Shown here: positions 7,791 to 11,229 of the stretch, piece by piece | Numbering within the stretch: the stretch's first letter is position 1 | Layout: each line of letters starts with the position of its first letter | Assembly: GCA_033085395.1 (NCBI GenBank) | Contig: JANQBS010000618.1 | Location: 1-11,229 of the forward strand | Length of the DNA: 11,229 bases | Origin: Xanthoparmelia taractica | Lineage: Eukaryota; Ascomycota; Lecanoromycetes; Lecanorales; Parmeliaceae | Reading direction: 5' to 3' | Position numbers and translations under genes: made by a program | Notes under the pieces: generated by a model | Told to the model about the DNA's origin: nothing | Database searches by the model: none | The model's input: only the letters and a program-made list of their open reading frames with translations

Positions 7791-8032
7791 TACGGGTCGG
7801 AAAGGTCTGGGATGGTCTGGAATATGGGGTGTTGATATTATATCATGATATGGTATGGTATTAAGATTATATGATTTGATTTTTATGGAATAGTCTGAGA
7901 GACGTGCTAATATTATAGAATAATCTAGGAAATTTCTAATATATATAGGGATATTTTATGTTATATATAGGAATATGAGAAATATATTATATATAGAAGA
8001 AGTTACTCTATATAGAATTATGCGAACGTATT
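7791..8032 (+). repeat. Direct repeat copy 1, starting with a transposon-end motif
   Basis: It aligns without gaps to 10988-11229, with differences that appear to be mainly transitions. It starts TACGGGTCGGAAAGGT, the same motif as the ends of the MITE at 8582-8853. The bases before the two copies are unrelated, so the left boundary is sharp and falls at a TA. The right boundary is unknown because copy 2 runs off the window. Confidence 0.85.
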
Positions 8033-8579
8033 CTAATTATTATTCTAGCTATTACTTCACTTTATTATCGCTATTATTATCACTCTACTTTATTATCACG
8101 TTATTAAGCTAAGCTCGCTATCGTATTTAATATCGTGTTACGAAAGATCTCAATAATTATCTAGGGCTTAACGAGTTATTTTTATTGCTATTAGTATATT
8201 TAATTTATTTAATTATTAGAAGAATTATTAATACGCTAATTATAATAGTAATCTATTATTTACTCTGCGATAGCAAATTCCCCTCTTCTTTCTTCGCATT
8301 ATAAAAAGAATTTACGATTATTCTTTATAGTTATATATTTTTAGTTATTAAAGTTATACGCTTCGTATAAATAATATAAAGATTAGTATCTTCGAATATA
8401 TAATAAAGAAAAGCTTTCGTCGATTTCTAAATAACCTTAATAATCGATCTAGAAAAACGTACTTTCTTTATATATATTATTATAATCTCTTTTATTACTC
8501 GCGAAAAGAAGAGCTTAGAGATTATTAGATCGAATCTTCTTTAATAGCGACGAATTTCACGTAAAGTAATAGCTATAAT
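8033..8579. other. AT-rich mutated DNA, possible coding trace
   Basis: No gene can be called. A plus-strand frame around 8210-8540 has only about six stops and reads as a plausible protein fragment, but no motif is recognised. It may be the body of the element that begins at 7791. Confidence 0.3.
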
Positions 8580-8581
8580 TA

Positions 8582-8853
8582 CGGGTCGAAAAGGTGTGGT
8601 ATCTGTTGAACATAGTCGTTTTCAACTTTTTTTCAACTTTTTTTAAAAAATTATATCTTTTTAATCTATTTATAGAATTTTATAATTACATAAGCGTTCG
8701 CTTAAGCCTTTTACGTATTTTTAGAATATAAAAAAATATTACGTAATGAATTTATTAAAAACTCAATGGGAGTATGGGATATCCCATACCTTTCGGTATG
8801 GTATTCGAGAAATTGATCCCATACCATTAAATATATCACACCTTTCCGACCCG
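8582..8853. mobile_element. Non-autonomous Tc1/mariner-type MITE, 272 bp
   Basis: The terminal inverted repeats are CGGGTCGAAAAGGTGTGGTAT-like, 21 bp with 19 matching (8582-8602 against the complement of 8833-8853). They are flanked on both sides by TA (8580-8581 and 8854-8855), as for Tc1/mariner insertions. It has no coding capacity. Inside are a perfect 18-bp palindrome, GTATGGGATATCCCATAC at 8772-8789, and an overlapping hairpin, CCATACC (8784-8790) with GGTATGG (8795-8801). It keeps CA and TG dinucleotides that its surroundings have lost, so it was inserted after the mutation or was too short to be hit. Confidence 0.8.
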
Positions 8854-8855
8854 TA

Positions 8856-10107
8856 TTTAAAGCTAATTATATATAATCTTTTACGCGATTTTAGATAAAT
8901 TAAATACTTAATTATTAAAACTAGTTTAAATTAAAGAATTTAAAGCTATTTTTAATAAAATAGCGTAATTAAGTAATTAATTAAATATATTAAAAAAATA
9001 TTAGAATTTTAATTTTATAGATTAATCGAGTAAGAATAATAATTAAGTAAGATGTAAATTCTTTTATATTAATAAGAATAAAATATTTTTTTATTATATA
9101 AATATTAATAAATTAAAGACTTAAAGACTTTTTCGTTATATAATCTTTCTATTTATTAATAAAGTATTATTATCTAGAATAAGAAATATAGAGCTATATT
9201 TTACTATTAATAGTGCGTTTCTAAAGCTTAATAATCTTGATTAATAATTCTTTTTAAGCTTTAAAAATAGTTTATCTCGATCTCTATTTAAGTTAATTCA
9301 AGTAAACGCTATAAAATTAAACTAATAAAAGAATTCGAAGACTCGCTATATTTTTTATTTTAAACGTATAATATAAAATACTTAAAACTACGCGAACGTT
9401 AGTTTCTATCTCTAAAGAATAATTATTATAGTTATATTCGTTAATTAACTTTTTAGAATTAACGTAATTAATAATATAGCGATTATTTTCTTATAAGTAA
9501 TATTTATATAGTAAATTAGAGAATAGAATAAAATAGCTAAGATAATAATTTTATCAAGATAGTAATGATTAAGAGTAATCTATTCGAGGTAATTCGTTAT
9601 TAGCTTTCTTATATCTTCGATATTATTCAATATAATTATATAATATATTAGATTAATCTATTTAAATAGCGTATTTACGATATTATAAAAAAGAACTTAC
9701 TCTTTTCTCTAGAACTATATAAAGAGTTATAATAATATCTCGCTTATTAAATATCGAAATTATACGTTATCTTTTAAGAAAAGAGTAATATTATTACTTT
9801 CGTATATAAGTTATAGATAATTAAATGCGTAGTTAAGAATAGTTAATTATCGATTTTCTTTCTTTATCTTATATTTTCTAAGATATAATAATAAAAATAA
9901 TTAAAATTTAATAATTAATAATTCGAGTAAATTAAAAATTATAACGATTTAATTAATAAGCGAAAAAAAATAACGAATAGATTAAATAGATTTTTATTAA
10001 TATTATATTCGCGAAGCTTAAGAAAGTCGATAAGAATATATTTCTCGACTTTAATTAATTTAACGAAGATTATATAATTTAATTTTAATTATAAAGAATT
10101 ATATATA
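8856..10107. other. Extremely AT-rich mutated DNA, no gene recognised
   Basis: TAA/TTA-rich sequence with stops in all frames I read. CA and TG are rare while CG persists, as in the retrotransposon. It is probably the decayed interior of one or more transposons. I found no transposase motif and no mutated match to the CGACCCGTA end that would close the element starting at 7791. Confidence 0.4.
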
Positions 10108-10560
10108 AAGCGTATTAAGATAAACGCTAATAAATAAATAAAGCGTAAATTAAAAATTAAAAATAGCGATAAAGAGATCGAGATTCTTAATAATACTTTA
10201 AGATATAAATATAGAATCTTTATATCGCTTTTATCTAGACTTTCTATATATATAATATTTAATATTAATAATATTTCTAGACTACGAGTAAAGCGTATTA
10301 ATATAAACGTTAAAGAATTTATAAAGCGTAGATTTGTAAGTTCGAGATTTCTAATAATACTTTAAAGCGTAAATATAAGATCTTCGAGTTATTCTTTTAT
10401 AAGTTTTCTATATATATAAATAAATCGCGAGCGAAACGCGTTAAAGCGAATATTAAAAGATTAATAAATCGTAGATTTAGAATTAACGATAGCGATTAAT
10501 AAATCGAGATTCGAAGTAATATACTAAAGCGTAAGTATTAGACGTTTACGTAATGTTAAC
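10108..10560 (+). repeat. Degenerate tandem array, about 183-bp unit, with a protein-level repeat
   Basis: Three units start at 10108, 10291 and 10434 with AAGCGTATTAA, AAGCGTATTAA and AAACGCGTTAA. Each then has an AAGCG/AATCG-GTA block and a TCGAGATT...AATA block. Unit 1 is 183 bp, exactly 61 codons. Unit 2 has lost about 40 bp, which shifts the frame after 10340. The plus-strand translation repeats phrases like KRI-NV, then NTLRYKYRIF in unit 1, NTLKRKYKIF in unit 2 and NILKRKY in unit 3, so a basic protein with about 60-residue repeats probably underlies it. Family not recognised. Confidence 0.55.
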
Positions 10561-10987
10561 TTAAAGCGATTATAATATAATCTTATAATATTCTTCGAAC
10601 ACGTTTATAATTTATATCTTTTATTAATATAAAAGCTAAGATATCTACTCTTCGCTACTTATCGTTATAATATACGATAATACTCTTTAGCTTCTAATTA
10701 ATATTCTTTAAGATTTATAACTTTAATTTCTCTTTTATTATAATATTAAAATTTATAATTATCTCTTTTTAACTCTATTAATAGCGAATACTTTTCGAGA
10801 ATTAATTAAATTAAACGTCGATACTAACGATAACTTTAATAATATTAAATATTCTCTTTATATTATTCTAAGAGTGTGTAATATTAATATTTATAAGTAT
10901 TATTCTATCTTACTTAAGAAATTCTAGATCGTCTAATAATAATATATAATTTATATCTTCGCTCTTTGAATTTATTTTTAGAGTAAT
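10561..10987. other. AT-rich mutated DNA, nothing recognised
   Basis: This follows the tandem array up to the second direct repeat. Stops occur in all frames I read, and there is no repeat or RNA gene that I can support. Confidence 0.4.
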
Positions 10988-11229
10988 TACGAGTCGGAAA
11001 GATCTGGAATAATCTGGAATATGGGATATTAATACTATATCATGGTATGATATGATATTAAGATTATATTATTTGATTTTTATAAGATAATTTAAGAGAC
11101 GTGCTGATATCATAAAATAATCTAAGAAATTTCTAGTATATATAGGAATATCTTATGTTATATGTAGGGATATGGGAAATATACTATATATAGAAGAAGT
11201 TACTCTATATAGAATCATGCGAACGTATT
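10988..11229 (+). repeat. Direct repeat copy 2 (runs off the window)
   Basis: It is collinear with 7791-8032 over all 242 bases with no indel, 3197 bases downstream and in the same orientation. It starts TACGAGTCGGAAAGAT, a mutated form of the copy 1 start. Transitions in each copy are private, so both mutated independently after duplication. Confidence 0.85.

Noticed and set aside
10108..10560. CRISPR array
   Set aside because: Units are long, degenerate and lack constant spacers; the host is a eukaryote.
1..11229. AT-rich DNA as mitochondrial or bacterial sequence
   Set aside because: The AT content follows the C-to-T/G-to-A pattern in transposons, a spliceosomal intron is present, and no mitochondrial genes or bacterial operons are seen.

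Overview
The window looks like nuclear DNA of a filamentous ascomycete (Pezizomycotina). Most of it is very AT-rich, poor in CA and TG dinucleotides, and littered with TAA/TAG codons. This is the footprint of repeat-induced point mutation (RIP), the C-to-T and G-to-A mutagenesis of duplicated DNA in these fungi. One intact gene, with a typical fungal intron, sits in a less mutated island between two mutated, transposon-rich blocks. The species cannot be named from the sequence.

Positions 1-4489 are a decayed tyrosine-recombinase (YR) retrotransposon of the DIRS/Ngaro/PAT group. In order, a Gag-like reading frame, a reverse transcriptase and an RNase H share one frame, followed by a tyrosine recombinase in another frame. 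The repeats are laid out as A1 (from 1), B1 (3931-4091), A2 (from 4222) and B2 (4329-4489). This A1-genes-B1-A2-B2 order is the split direct repeat of PAT/Ngaro-type elements and not a pair of LTRs. B1 is heavily mutated and B2 is nearly pristine, so the pair records the mutation spectrum directly: almost only C-to-T and G-to-A, with most CpG sites spared.

Positions 4490-6400 are the less mutated island. It holds simple repeats (a TACTC run, a CCAA run, a 49-bp tandem duplication), a GC-richer patch with a stem-loop, and the only intact gene. That gene is a two-exon minus-strand gene (5697-6191) for a 133-residue protein with one membrane segment; I do not recognise its function. Just upstream of its ATG lies a small hairpin-forming element flanked by a 9-bp direct repeat, possibly a hAT-type MITE.

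Positions 6400-11229 are AT-rich decayed DNA. They contain two coding relics, a TA-flanked 272-bp MITE (8582-8853), two direct copies of at least 242 bp (7791-8032 and 10988-11229) that start with the same terminal motif as the MITE, and a degenerate tandem array (10108-10560) that still reads as a basic protein repeat. The genes do not form a pathway. The picture is a small host-gene island in repeat-rich, probably heterochromatic DNA.
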